Shown: positions 43,100-56,117 of the stretch, piece by piece
Layout: each line of letters opens with the position of its first letter
Numbering within the stretch: position 1 is the first letter of the stretch
Source of the DNA: Isoetes taiwanensis
Taxonomy: Eukaryota > Streptophyta > Lycopodiopsida > Isoetales > Isoetaceae
Direction of reading: 5' to 3'
NCBI GenBank assembly: GCA_021234155.1
Contig: JAJEKV010000022.1
Span: 8,806,934-8,870,933 of the forward strand
Length of the DNA stretch: 64,000 nt
Program-made: the position numbers and the translations under genes
The notes under the pieces: model-generated
What the model saw: the letters and a program-made list of their open reading frames with translations, nothing else
What the model was told of the DNA's origin: nothing
Databases searched by the model: none

Positions 43100-44203
43100 A
43101 TGGCGCCCAGCAACTTTGAGAGATGGTACAATGCTGCCAGCCATATCCATGTGCTTCCAGTAGATCAAGCCTTCTCTGTGTTTGATCACTTGTTTGATCT
43201 TCATGCAACTTTGACTAGAACACCCTACTACACGGACATCATGTGCCAATATGACCAGCAGGTCCTGCCTTGGGAAGTTAGACTGCCTCCTAGGGGAGGG
43301 AATTGGGTTTCTCTTGAGACACTTACCCAAGCTTTAGGTGGAGAGTTGGTAGGTTCCAAAGGCAAGAAGCAGCTATGGGATAGGACTAGGACCATGCCCG
43401 ATTACATGACCTGTAGACATAATAGGCATAGGTACCTTTCAGCTCAAACAGCCCTTGCCCTCTTCATGCACTATAAGTCAATCAATAAAGTAGGGGAACC
43501 CTCTGTTCAGCCCTTAGACCTAGTGCCACTTGATACCCGTAGAGCCCAGGATCAAATCCTGAATATAGAATCCTCCGCCTACGAATATTATGGCACGACG
43601 TCGGGGGCACCATCTCTGCAGATCCATGAAGACTACGAGCAGCTAGGGGAGCAGAACCCAGAATGGGAGAGCAGGGAAGCAACAAGAATGCAGAGGTACG
43701 CGTCAAGGCATGACGACGACATGAGAACAGCTACCGACCCACCAGTCGGCATCACAGCTTTGTCGCCGATAGTCATCGACGGGGAGGAGTACATTTTTGC
43801 GAATGACATCCTCAACTTGTCCTATTGTCAGGAACAGGGTCTTCGAATCGACGAGCTCTTGGGCATGATAGCACACGGGAAGAGCACAGACCTCATCGAC
43901 TACTCATACCAGGAGATCCCAAGGGAGCTGGCGGAGAGACACTCTTATGCTGGGGAGACAATGTCGGATATAGCAGCCTATCAGCAGATAAGGGAGATCT
44001 ATCGACAGCAGGAACCTATCATTTCGGAGGAGGAGTTCCAGCAGATACAGAGCACACTCTACAAACCAGGGAAGGGCCCAAGCTCAAGCCGACCAGTTCG
44101 AGCCAGGAGCATGAGGGAAGGGTCCAGCAGCATCAACTTGGACAACGCAACCAGCATGTGGAGGGATCATGAAGACCTTATGGCGGTGGATGCCTACGGC
44201 TGA
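43100..44203 (+). CDS. Orphan ORF, 367 residues, unknown function
   Basis: The ATG at 43100 (tcaATGGCG) is the best start in a frame open from 43067. The N-terminal half is compact and aromatic (MAPSNFERWYNAASHIHVLP, QYDQQVLPWEVRLPP, WDRTRTMPDYMTCRHNRHRY); the C-terminal half is acidic and Gln-rich (YQEIPRELAERHSYAGE, IREIYRQQEPIISEEEFQQI), ending with a Ser/Arg-rich tail. No catalytic motif, signal peptide or membrane segment is visible. It lies 0.8 kb downstream of the H3-like gene on the same strand. Codon use and length suggest a real gene, perhaps a gag-like or other retroelement protein, but I do not recognise it. Confidence 0.55.
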   Translation: MAPSNFERWYNAASHIHVLPVDQAFSVFDHLFDLHATLTRTPYYTDIMCQYDQQVLPWEVRLPPRGGNWVSLETLTQALGGELVGSKGKKQLWDRTRTMPDYMTCRHNRHRYLSAQTALALFMHYKSINKVGEPSVQPLDLVPLDTRRAQDQILNIESSAYEYYGTTSGAPSLQIHEDYEQLGEQNPEWESREATRMQRYASRHDDDMRTATDPPVGITALSPIVIDGEEYIFANDILNLSYCQEQGLRIDELLGMIAHGKSTDLIDYSYQEIPRELAERHSYAGETMSDIAAYQQIREIYRQQEPIISEEEFQQIQSTLYKPGKGPSSSRPVRARSMREGSSSINLDNATSMWRDHEDLMAVDAYG

Positions 44204-44631
44204 AGCAAACGAGGAGGAAGGGCACGGGATCGCGAGGCGTAGGGAAGGGCACGGCACTTCGTTACTATCTTCCAGCCCTCAGCCAAGGGCAAATGATAGT
44301 CTTCCACAAGGAGTTCAGCCCAAGGGGGGAAGAATCCGTGGCACTTCTCATAGCACTTTCTGCTTCTGACAAAGACTCAAGATATACCCATGCCGATCAT
44401 ATCATTCTTTTTTCAGGCGGCGCCAGCTCCATTGCCTCGACTTTGCAAGAGGGCACCTTAGGGGATGCAACACTTTCAGCTGGGTAGCAAAGAATAAAGA
44501 CTGAACTTCCGGAACCGGAGATGGCCCGAGCACTTGAAGGAAGATCGACGAGGAACATCTTGCGCAACCTCGGCAAAGGCCTCCGATTCAGGGATGTCAA
44601 GAACTTCTTCAGGCTTTCGGGAGGCCACTGA
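44204..44631 (+). pseudogene. Possible continuation of the orphan ORF in another frame
   Basis: Near 44,500-44,631 the plus strand reads ELPEPEMARALEGRSTRNIL and then LRNLGKGLRFRDVKNFFRLS, followed by TGA. This looks coding, but its frame differs from the ORF at 43100-44203, and stops lie between, so it may be a decayed C-terminal part. Confidence 0.3.
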
Positions 44632-44786
44632 ATAATTGTGAAATTTTCTTAAGTTTTGTGCTAAATGTTTCTTGTACCCATTATGCTAAGACATAACTAC
44701 TCTATCATGTAATCCTTTTGTATTTAATGACTATTAACTGTTTTACAAATGTAAGGCTTTGTATGATTTCTTATAACTAAAGATAA

Positions 44787-44812
44787 CTAGTTATGGTGCC
44801 CGGCGTTGCCGG
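44787..44812 (-). mobile_element. Helitron-type 3' terminus (copy 2)
   Basis: The minus strand shows the GC-rich hairpin GCCCGGC...GCCGGGC (44796-44812), then CTAG (44790-44787) and T in the flank (A at 44786 on the plus strand). Same design as at 10404 and 49710, with a different spacer (ttatg instead of aaacgt). Confidence 0.65.
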
Positions 44813-46807
44813 GCTCTAGTACAATTTGGTGGGGTGGTTGTTTAATTGTTGGCCATCGTTCTTGACGTCACCTCTGTGGCTTTGAAATAAACAATATTTA
44901 TAGATAAGAACAGAAACAAAGGTGTGATAGTTATTTATCGTTTGTTTGCTTTGCGAGGTAAATGAATTATAGTTATTTACTCAATTTGTAGATTTCAAAG
45001 CATTTCTTAAGTATGAGATTTTGTTTGTGAAGTTAGTAGCTAATGCAAGAAAATTAAAATTTGTAGACCATAGATTGTCGTTGATATTGGAGGATGAGTT
45101 CCACATGATCTTGAGTTTAAGAAAGCAAATAATGTGTAGGAACGTTGGAGTGATTTTGGGCAAGACACAATCAGATGCTAGATAATGTGCATAAGACAAT
45201 TATACAAATGTGTGACTTGAAATGATGCTCTCTTACTATCAGAAATGTAATTATAAAAATGTTGTCCTATTTATCGGAGCCTTTAGAATAGTTTGAAGGT
45301 CAGAAATATTGGTCGTTCTGGTGAATTGTTTTTTACCACAGCGTTTACTGCGAAATAATTGGACAGTTACAGATATTGCTCCGTGAGATTGAATGTATTG
45401 AAATTTTTAGAAAGCATAGCCTGTACTTATTTAAATTGCAAAAGAAATGAGCATGAGTAGTATTTGTTGTTGCAAAGTTTAGATGGTAGGAGTATGTACT
45501 TTATTTGGAATTCCAAAGCATGAAAAATCCGTGGATGTTTGGCATTTCATAAATATATGACAAACATATTGAAGACGAAATTGGTTAGCTACAACAAAGT
45601 GGAGTAGACGGGAGGGCCGATGACTTTGTAAATTGGGCTCGTGCGCTGCTGCAACATTAAAATCTTACTCTTGGTATTGCAATAAGTGGCTTCAACTCTT
45701 CATTTCAAAGATCTGTGAAATTCTTTGCCTCTGTGAAACATTTCCCGTAGTATTTTAGTACTGCATAGTGATCTTCAAGTGTAAAAAATAAATAAGCTAA
45801 GAAGAAGTAGTGAATGTAGAATATAAGCACGTATCAATTTGTTCTAGAGAGATGTGAAATTGAAGATGGAATGGGCAACTGCTTTGGACATGTCAGAGGT
45901 AACTAATCTATGTAACCCATCCGGACAACTGTATTAGTTGGACACAGACATAATGTGGCTGCAAGTGTCTGAAAAGTTAGCTAAGTAGAACAATGGATGG
46001 AAACAAAATGGTGCTTCATGAAGTCGTGAGGTAATTGTTGTGCAGCCTCATAATATGGTCAAAAATCGACGTAATGTTTGTACTTTATGAAAATAAAATA
46101 AGAGAGAGAAACACTGACAAATCGCTTTCAAGGTATAAGGCAAAGTGTCCATCACCTCCAATTGCCAAAGGATCATTGGTGCAGAGAAAAAAATAGTGAT
46201 TCAAGCCTGTAAAGTAATTCCAAAACCTGTTAAAAAAAGGTAGTAATATGGCTATAGTGAAATGTTTGCTAGGTGGATACCAGTTGAGCGGCGTGTGTAT
46301 AAACAAATGTGTGGCTTGATCCCTGCCATAAAACGATTCTGAACTGCTTCAGACGACTGTCATGTTTGTGGAAGTAAAAATGTATTTACCTTGTGTATGA
46401 AAAAGGCGGTTTGGACAACACAGCAAAAGGATGGCGCAAATAAATGTTAAACACACCTCATGAAGGAATTGTAATAGCTGAATATTGCTGTAGAATACGG
46501 TTAAGGGTGATTAGCCTTATCTCTCCAAATATCAAGAAATGTAGATTAGAAAAATAGACATAGGATTATGTATGAAGAAATGTAGAGTAGAAAATAGACA
46601 AAGGATTGGAGAAGAATGTCAGACCCAAATTCTTGCTCGTCGTCTTGAACAGATTATGGCAACTCTATGACGGATGTGAATATGCTTAAAAGCCTTTTAA
46701 GTCTTCATGTGACAAAAGCTCTGATTTGGCGTGTAAATACTGTTCTGTAGTTAAAACAGAAAGTGAAGGTAGGATGAACAGGGTAAAAGCCAAACTACAA
46801 AGCTATA
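44813..46807. other. Interior of Helitron-like element 2, no gene seen
   Basis: AT-rich, short frames only. Confidence 0.35.
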
Positions 46808-48404
46808 GCATTATTCATGAGGACGACATAACTATGACGTAAGAAATATATAGCAGCTATTTAAGAATATCTTACGTGTTGTTCTGATTGTAGGCAGGTT
46901 AGTGATGAAACGTGTGTTGTGGAATTTGCCTTTGTGCAGTAGCTCGCATTGAAAGCGTGAAGAATCGATTTCGCTAGACTGTGTTACCTGTGGAAGCAGA
47001 TCAATGTATGCCGGATCTTTGTGAAGATGCATGATGTCTGCAATTTAAAGCATGAAAAATCTGAGAAATATGAACTACAACAGAAGAAATATGATAAGAA
47101 TGCAGGTAACCTGGGTAGATGAGTGTCATATTCTCTTTGTGACAATTGGGAATAAGCTTTGAAGTGGTCGGGCTTAAAACATTCTGATTGAATCTTGAAA
47201 TTCTAGCGAAGCCTCTTGAGACGATGAAATCTAATACTATAAGCAATAGCTAGACATGGCAAAATAAAGATCTCTAATGGCATGGAGAAGCAAACATATC
47301 TCTGCCAACGTATGCAAGTGCAAGTCTGCAATAGTGTTTACAAACACAAAACTTGTATTAGCTTAGATGTTAGTAAGAATAAAGATAGCTTTGCCAAGAT
47401 ATGCAAAGTTTGAAAAGAGCATTTCTTTACATGTCCAGCATTAAATGGTAGACATTTCCTATAGATTGACTTGCAATGTTGGTGGAGGAAGATGACACGA
47501 ATCAAATCTGCTGAGCTGCGTTCCAGGCGAGTGGATGAAGTAGTACTTTTGCCTTTGATTAGTTTGAGTGAATGAAGCTTTGTGTATTTGAGGTGCTTTG
47601 TGCTGCTCTTAAGAAACAGAATGCAAATACGAATGTTAAGCGGGCTGACTTGGAAATTTGTCTGCAATCTTATGGAGCATTATTCATGAGGATGACAAAA
47701 CTATGACTTAAGAAATATATAGCAGCTATTTAAGAATATCTTACGTGTTGTTCTGATTGTAGGCATGTTAGTGATGAAACATGTGTTGTGGAATTTGCCT
47801 TTGTGCAGTAGCTTGCATTGAAAGCGTGAAGAATCCCTTTCGCTAGACTGTCTTACCTGTGGAAGGAGATCAATGTATGGCGGATCTTTGTGAAGATGCA
47901 TGGTCTCTGCAATTTAAAGCATGAAAAGTCTGAGAAATATGAACTACAACAGAAGAAATATAATAAGAATGCAGGTAACCTGGGTAGATGAGTGTCGTAT
48001 TCTCTTTGTGGCAATTGGGAATAAGGTTTGAAGATTACTATACTGGTCGGGCTTAAAAGATTCTGATTGAATCTTGAAATTCTAGTGAAGCCTCTTGACA
48101 CGATGAAATCTAATACTGTAAGTAATAGCTAGACATGGCAAAATAGGGATCTCTAATGGCATGGAGAAGCAAACATATCTCTGCCAACATATGCCACTGC
48201 AAGTCTGCAATAGTGTTTACAAACGCAAAACTTGTATTAGCTTACAGGTTACTAAGAATAAAGATTGCTTTGCCAAGATATGCAAAATTTGAAAAGAGCA
48301 TTTCTTTACATGTCCAGCATTAAATGGTAGACATTACCTATAGATTGACTTGCAATGTTGCTGAAGGAAGACGACACGAATCAAATCTGCTGAGCTGCGT
48401 TCCA
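46808..48404. repeat. Tandem duplication, unit about 720 bp
   Basis: 46,808-47,524 is repeated at 47,677-48,404 with small differences (gcattattcatgagga, tgtagacatttccta..., ctgctgagctgcgttcc). A unique stretch of about 150 bp separates them. Part of the second copy recurs a third time at 53,403-53,713. Confidence 0.85.
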
Positions 48405-49709
48405 TCTTGCAAATGAATGAAAAATTAAGTGTTGAAGTTTCAAATGGACTGGCTGGCCAGGCACATGTTCCAAAACACCCATGACTTTATTCCACCAGAA
48501 TCTATGCTCCAAACTGTACAATGGAACTGGAACATCAAGACACAAATGCAACTCACTAATGGTTGTAGATGGCAAGGCCATCCCTGGGGTAAATATCAGT
48601 GCCCAATAGGACCATGTCGCAATTATATAAACCTAAAAGCAATTTAAAATGGAAGCACAAATGATATACATGTTGCCTCTTACAACAAACTGCATATTTT
48701 AAATATTCTCTGCAAAAGTTCAGAGGTCCTACAATAATATGCTTTGAGACTAATATGAAAGCTTACTTGCAGCATGCAAAAGAGACATCAGATGGAACTC
48801 AATCCAATAAGCTAGCAGGATGTAACTTGAAAGCTTTTATTTCAAGCACATGCCTTATACTTGCTGCTATTGCCCAACAGATATGATATGATAGAAAGCT
48901 TAGGAAAAAAAGGAAAGAGGATAAAGCTTTCATATGGAAATTGCATAGAAACCAGCTCGTAGTGGGAAATCGGTGTCGTGCAACAAAAAAGAGTTATAGA
49001 AGTAGGTAAGTAGCTTTGGTAGAATGCAAACATAGAGACGAATTTGGCAACAGGAGCTTATGTTGGAGTAAATGTTTGAACATATACACTAAATGGTAGT
49101 CAAAGAATATACCAGAACAAATCTAAAGAGAATCTAGAACCTTTACCAACAATAACAGATCAATCTATCTGATTTGAAGTTTCTGCATGCAATACATTCA
49201 GTTGAGCAAATGACACTATGGACGGATGTCTGTCTATAAAGGCAAGTTATGATAACATTCATGATCCCCCACCTTTCGGAGAATTGAAATAGTTTCAAAC
49301 ATGAACTGCATTGCTCCTTCAGAAGTCCCATTCCAAAGAAAAGTCTCCACGTGAATGATACCATAGGTTAGTGTTGGTAAAGACCACATCATAATTGCAG
49401 TTAAAGAACAATTTAGTGATGAATATATGTTGCAGGAAACAAATCCATCTAGCTTCGCAAATGCTACCATACGACGACTGCAAATTATGACATGCAATGG
49501 GAATTATGCATCCCAAAGTATGTCTACATCATATCTGAAAAAATGGGGAACCCATGAGATCATGCGTATTGCAAATTTTGCAGGTCCATGAACAAAAGAG
49601 ATGACAATTTGGCACATGAGCATGTTTGCATGGACTGGGATGGAATCCTTCAAAACTCTGTTATAAGTCCTTCAAGCAACAATGGAAAATGAAACAAAGT
49701 AATATTACA
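48097..49709. repeat. 1613-bp direct repeat, copy X1 (interrupted by Helitron at its end)
   Basis: Nearly identical to 53,403-55,015. It starts GACACGATGAAATCTAATAC and ends attaca, where Helitron copy 3 begins. It overlaps the second unit of the 720-bp duplication. No coding function. Confidence 0.9.
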
Positions 49710-49738
49710 CTAGAAACGTGTGCCCGGCGATGCCGGGC
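49710..49738 (-). mobile_element. Helitron-type 3' terminus (copy 3)
   Basis: Same hairpin (49722-49738) and CTAG (49713-49710) as at 10404, and nearly the same next 20 bases (attaatcgttgacg). The plus strand has A at 49709. The duplicated region X2 shows the unoccupied site attacA^Taacaac at 55015/55016, matching the A/T insertion rule. Confidence 0.85.
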
Positions 49739-52700
49739 ATTAATCGTTGACGTATGGAATAGGTAGACATTATAGAGTTTGCAGGGGGATAAAGAGTTAT
49801 AAATGTAATCACATCCAAAGGGTATGGAATATGTAGTTGAATTAAAGTGGCATGGTTTGCTTAGAAGTAGGAGTATTACAATTGGAGTATATTATAATTG
49901 GACAATTACAATTGGACAATTACAATTGGAGTATACTATAACAAAAATTAAAAGTGTGGTTAAATAAACGTGTGGAAATGTTACCATTATTTGCACACGT
50001 ATCTATATGAGCAATGATGCAAATGAGGGTGGGCATAAGATTAGACTATCAACTTGGGTTAATGTACTTGCAAATTTTAATAGCGAAATCGTGTTGACCA
50101 AAGATATAAATATGGATATTGGTAAAACAATGGAACGTTAGGATAGCAAAGAATGTCTTTCATATGGCATGTTACATACTACAGTAGTTACACTTGGGGA
50201 TGATAATAAAATAGTAATAATCTCAAAAAATAATAGTTCCCTGAGGCATTTTATTCAACTCTGTCAAGTGATAAATACAAACACATTTTGCAAATATATC
50301 AGAGGAACTAATGAACGTGGAATTTCCCCACACCAAAAAGTGAATCAAGGTGGAGGTGCCTTTCAAAAAGTGAATCAAGGTTGAGGTGTCCATTAATATT
50401 GGACAAACATTTGGATCTTAAAGTTCCATCAAAAGTAACCAGGGCAAAAGAATCGTAAGAATATCCAAGTATTAAATCATCAAAGCCAACGATCATCCAA
50501 CTTTCTTCATCATGCTGTGACCACAAAGGTACAATGATCCTAAATTATCATAAAATCAAGTTGATCAGGCCAGCACAATGTCACAAAATCATAGCTCGAC
50601 GGTTGTATATACTGATTGTAGGTAGACATAGTTGGACAGAAGATCTTGGATGACAGTGATCTTGAAATGAACATCGTGCCATCTCCATTCCAAAGAGACG
50701 TAAGCTATAATAGATAGGTTTTTTTGCTATGGCTTAAAGCAAAACTTAAGTGCCTATAAGGGCGATGTATGAGCCAATTATGGGATCTGCTCATGGATTC
50801 AATCCAGTCACCATTACAAATGCAATGAAACTTACCTATCTGCAACAACATGAAGTATGAACAGCTCCATCATTCTCCAATCTGCACTGGTCTGTTTCTT
50901 AAATTTAAAACTCTATACTAAAACAAATATGATGATGTTTGCCCTATGAAACATAGCATCTGTGAAAATCCTGAAGTAATGGTAAAAGGCTAGTTCATTA
51001 CCTCTATTGAGCTATGCAAAATGTATCAAACAGAACTTGGAAAATGCTATTAAAATATTCATAATGGTGCAAATGTAATTGAAAATGGCCTATCTATTAT
51101 AGTAGCTATCTATGTTCCTTGCCTAACTTCTTTTGTAAATAGAGTCCGCACAAAAAACACAAAGATAAATAGATGCAAGATATAAAGCTAAAGCAAAGAA
51201 TCGATTCCACTTTCTAATAAGCAATGCCAAAGCTGCAAAGTAGAATCTTCAATCAGAGAACTAAATTAAATCTATTCTTTTGCTATGCACGTAAGATGAA
51301 TCTGTTCCTTATATTTTTGACATCTTTGATGCATTTTACAGACCCAAGGCAGACTCACCAGATTGATTGGATACTCGATGCAAAATATCGAGTTGAAGTT
51401 GCAAGTTGTAGTGGAATATCCATGCAAGAGAAGATGTCCACCTCCTAGATATCATTCTAATTTACTGTGTTTGACCCTGTAAATGCCAAGTTAGTGAATC
51501 TATGCACGTGAAATCCAATCCTAACATGCAGTTATACTTGTTTGAGACAAATAAATATTTAATCAGCTAGCATTTGTCTTTTCCAAAGCAAGAGAGATCA
51601 AATTGTCATCTCTCTAAAAAGTGGGATAAACACCACAACTAATAATAGTCCTAATAAGTAGATCGCTAAATTAAATAATACAATACGCTGAAAAGGGAAA
51701 ACCACCACGTACATTTTGACAAATGGCAGTATGTGTATGTCGTGATGCATTTGAGTCTTGAATAGTTGCATTTAAAATAATTCAAGTGCCACCAGCACAA
51801 AAGATCCAAGTGCATATTCTTCATGCTCAGCAAGACCTGCAGTAATAAGAATGACTAATTAAGCAATTATGTCCCCTTGCAAAAGATATTGAAACGCAAA
51901 ACAGATTTCTAAAAAATATTGAGATAAAGTTATACTCAAACCCAAAGAACCCGAAGATGGTGTTCCTGAAGATGGTGTTCCATAGTTAAGGCCTTTGCAT
52001 GAGTTGTATTAGCTTTTTGAGAGCAAGTTATGATGGAGTAGCATGGAGATAATAGTAGTACATGCAACCTTATCCAGACAAACATATTGAATCACCTAAA
52101 CCCTAAACAGAATGCTCTGCATAAAAACATAAAATGGAGACAAAATTGGGTTGATTTACCTGTCATTTGCAAACATCTGATCATGGTCACAATGGGCTTT
52201 AACGTATGCTGCAAGCAAAAAATGAAAGAGTTTGAGAGATAATATCCAGCAGAATTATGGGACAATGAAAGAACTAAACAAATATATAAAGCATTCGAAC
52301 AGTAAAAGCAAGATAGCATTAATAAAAGATTTGAAAGGGCTTCTTTAAGATAGCCGTGTTGAGTAATCCTGCAAGCAAAGCATTCCATAAGACCACATTC
52401 TGTTCTGGCATATGTTGGAAAAGCTCAAGAGAATTTTTGTATTGTCCTGGCAAGAATAAGCTGCAATCAAAATGTTACATTAGAAGCTAAGCAGTTGGCA
52501 ACTTGGAAGGATATATCCAAACACAATATACACATACATAGAACAATGCTGCTCATGCCCTTTAAATAATCTATTTCAGAGAGGTGAAAAGCACATAAGG
52601 CTTGAGCAACAATAAAGACAAATGTATGCTTTTTGGTATGTACAATGTTTATTAAGCACGGGAATAGACCAGCCTATTTGAGACAGAAATAGGACATTAT

Positions 52701-53402
52701 TGCTATGCAAAATAAATAAGAATTTGTCTCCTGTAAAACCATAGGTATGGTATATGATGCAAGAGTGCAAATTCTTTCCATTTCTTATGGCAAAAGAAAG
52801 ATCAAAGTAAAAGAACGAATGTCTTACACATTCTAAATAGTAGTTAAAGAAACTATGGTTTTATAACCTGCTAATAGAACGTAAAGGCATTAAAGGCGTG
52901 AACACTATGAAGAGCAATATAGAATAGATATTGCCACATACCTCAAGGTAGTTTACGACATCAAAGCATAAATTTCTTCTGTATGTGGATCTGCAAGAAA
53001 AGGATATATGTGAGGTGTGGTTCCCAAATGCAAATATTCACATCTTTTTCAAGCCTCAAAAGAAAAAAATAAAAGAATTAAATTGCAAACCTGCTTGTAG
53101 CAAAGCACCTATGCTCATTAGAATTAAATATCCCATTCTTCATCGAGTGAAAGCTTCTATTTTTGTTGCACAGTAAGAGTAAAAAAATAAAGCTCCTGCA
53201 TGTACTAAAGAGAACCGCTTGCAGAATGCACTAAAAGAGAAAAGAAAACGAAAAAGAAAGTAGATACCTCACTTTACCTTTGAAGCCCGACCTTCTTCAA
53301 GCTTTCAAAGCCGCAATTCAAATTCCTGTACAAAAAGCTTATCTTCTAAGAGACAAATCTGCACATCCCCTTGCTCTCTACGAATCGGAAAGGAAGCTTG
53401 AA
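49739..53402. mobile_element. Interior of Helitron-like element 3, probably cut off on the right
   Basis: No Rep/helicase or other gene was found. The right border coincides with the start of repeat X2 at 53403, so the 5' end of the element may have been lost in the rearrangement. A small direct repeat (aaaaagtgaatcaaggt) is at 50,334-50,380. Confidence 0.45.
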
Positions 53403-55015
53403 GACACGATGAAATCTAATACTGTAAGTAATAGCTAGACATGGCAAAATAGGGATCTCTAATGGCATGGAGAAGCAAACATATCTCTGCCAACATATGC
53501 CACTGCAAGTCTGCAATAGTGTTTACAAACGCAAAACTTGTATTAGCTTACAGGTTACTAAGAATAAAGATTGCTTTGCCAAGATATGCAAAATTTGAAA
53601 AGAGCATTTCTTTACATGTCCAGCATTAAATGGTAGACATTACCTATAGATTGACTTGCAATGTTGCTGAAGGAAGACGACACGAATCAAATCTGGCGAG
53701 TTTTAACGTTCCATCTTGCAAATGAATGAAAAATTAAGTGTTGAAGTTTCAAATGGACTGGCTGGCGGGCACATGTTCCAAAAACACCCATGACTTTATT
53801 CCACCGGAATCTATGCTCCAAACTGTACAATGGAACTGGAACATCAAGACACAAATGCAACTCACTAATGGTTGTAGATGGCAAGGCCATCCCTGGGGTA
53901 AATATCAGTGCCCAATAGGACCATGTCGCAATTATATAAACCTAAAAGCAATTTAAAATGGAAGCACAAATGATATACATGTTGCCTCTTACAACAAACT
54001 GCATATTTTAAATATTCTCTGCAAAAGTTCAGAGGTCCTACAATAATATGCTTTGAGACTAATATGAAAGCTTACTTGCAAAATGCAAAAGAGACATCGA
54101 TGGAACTCAATCCAATAAGCTAGCAGGATGTAACTTGAAAGCTTTTATTTCAAGCACATGCCTTATACTTGCTGCTATTGCCCAACAGATATGATATGAT
54201 AGAAAGCTTAGGAAAAAAAGGAAAGAGGATAAAGCTTTCATATGGAAATTGCATAGAAACCAGCTCGTAGTGGGAAATCGGTGTCGTGCAACAAAAAAGA
54301 GTTATAGAAGTAGGTAAGTAGCTTTGGTAGAATGCAAACATAGAGACGAATTTGGCAACAGGAGCTTATGTTGGAGTAAATGTTTGAACATATACACTAA
54401 ATGGTAGTCAAAGAATATACCAGAACAAATCTAAAGAGAATCTAGAACCTTTACCAACAATAACAGATCAATCTATCTGATTTGAAGTTTCTGCATGCAA
54501 TACATTCAGTTGAGCAAATGACACTATGGACGGATGTCTGTCTATAAAGGCAAGTTATGATAACATTCATGATCCCCCACCTTTCGGAGAATTGAAATAG
54601 TTTCAAACATGAACTGCATTGCTCCTTCAGAAGTCCCATTCCAGCAAAAGTCTCCTGTGAATGATACCATAGGTTAGTGTTGGTAAAGACCACATCATAA
54701 TTGCAGTTAAAGAACAATTTAGTGATGAATATATGTTGCAGGAAACAAATCCATCTAGCTTCGCAAATGCTACCATACGACGACTGCAAATTATGACATG
54801 CAATGGGAATTATGCATCCCAAAGTATGTCTACATCATATCTGAAAAAATGGGGAACCCATGAGATCGTGCGTATTGCAAATTTTGCAGGTCCATGAACA
54901 AAAGAGATGACAATTTGGCACATGAGCATGTTTGCATGGACTGGGATGGAATCCTTCAAAACTCTGTTATAAGTCCTTCAAGCAACAATGGAAAATGAAA
55001 CAAAGTAATATTACA
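53403..55015. repeat. 1613-bp direct repeat, copy X2 (unoccupied site)
   Basis: Copy of 48,097-49,709 with few changes and small indels (for example near 53,695 and 54,645). Its right end continues without a Helitron into taacaacaatctc. Confidence 0.9.
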
Positions 55016-56117
55016 TAACAACAATCTCATAATGTGCAACTTAAAGAAGACAATCTGCAACTCTAAATCGTTCACGTTTAAAGAAAAACTATACTAAGAA
55101 ATTGACACACAAAGGATCTAACCGAGATTCCGTTCTACCAATAGATGCACACATGACATTATTCTTTAAAATACTTTTAACAAACTGGGGATCTTATGAC
55201 GGCATAACTTAGTTAGTACATACCTCCAAGCCCAACAGGAAAACCTTAGAACCTGATTATCTAGGCCTCAAATCTTGAAACTTTGAATTTTCTTCTTGGC
55301 TCACCTGGATACTGCTTCGTGCTCCTCATAAGAAACAGTGATCTAATCAGGCAAACAGAAGTAGCTCTTTCCACATGAGCTTCCACGGCGCCATAAAAGC
55401 CATTTTTCTTGCTTCTAATTTCCTGAAACATGCAGATAGAATCATAACAGTAGCTAGAACATAAAAAAAAATTAGGTTAGGTTGATAGAGAATAGGCGCA
55501 CCTATAGCTCTGTAGCATGCATCGTCATAGCCAAGTTTTGAAGCTCCAAATTTAACTTCCACAGATCACGAAAGAAGTTCCTGTGATTGCCATCAAGAGG
55601 AGGCTTGAAATCAGGAACCTGCAATCATGGAGGAAGGCCGGATGAGACTGCCAAAACGAATTCCGAACCCCAAAATGCCGTACTCGAAATCATACCTAAT
55701 ATTGATCGTCTTTGCAGTGCATCTCTATTCCAATACCGGGCCAGAATGCATCAGCAACCTTGGTAATCATGCAAAGGATAGCCCAGGATAAGAAATCCAC
55801 CGAAACTCGGGATGGATAACCATTAAATTCCAAAACACCAAACACAATAAAATTAACGTTCTACGATTTTTGGATTGTCGGAGTTTTTTTCCGGCGCCTA
55901 AACTCCCTCAAATCTTAGGAAATCGAGCTAAAAAAAATTCCAAAAATATTTTTGGCCAAACCGGAAATTTCCAAATTAATAAGATTGATTCAATTGCAAA
56001 TAAGATTGATCAATATCTAACCTAAATAAAATGTATTGATGATCAAACCTTGCAGCAAGGAACTCAAGTGCAGGATCCCAAGATCAGCACCGACCACGTA
56101 ATTGGGTACCAAGGAAC
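55016..56117. other. Probable rest of Helitron-like element 2 and flank; no gene seen
   Basis: Short frames only. The 5' end of the element (TC on the minus strand) was not found; it should lie somewhere before the gypsy remnant at 56.1 kb if that is outside. Confidence 0.3.

Noticed and set aside
48381-49516. Open frames inside the 1613-bp repeat as genes
   Set aside because: They recur in X2 only because the DNA is duplicated, with indels shifting frames, and show no domain.
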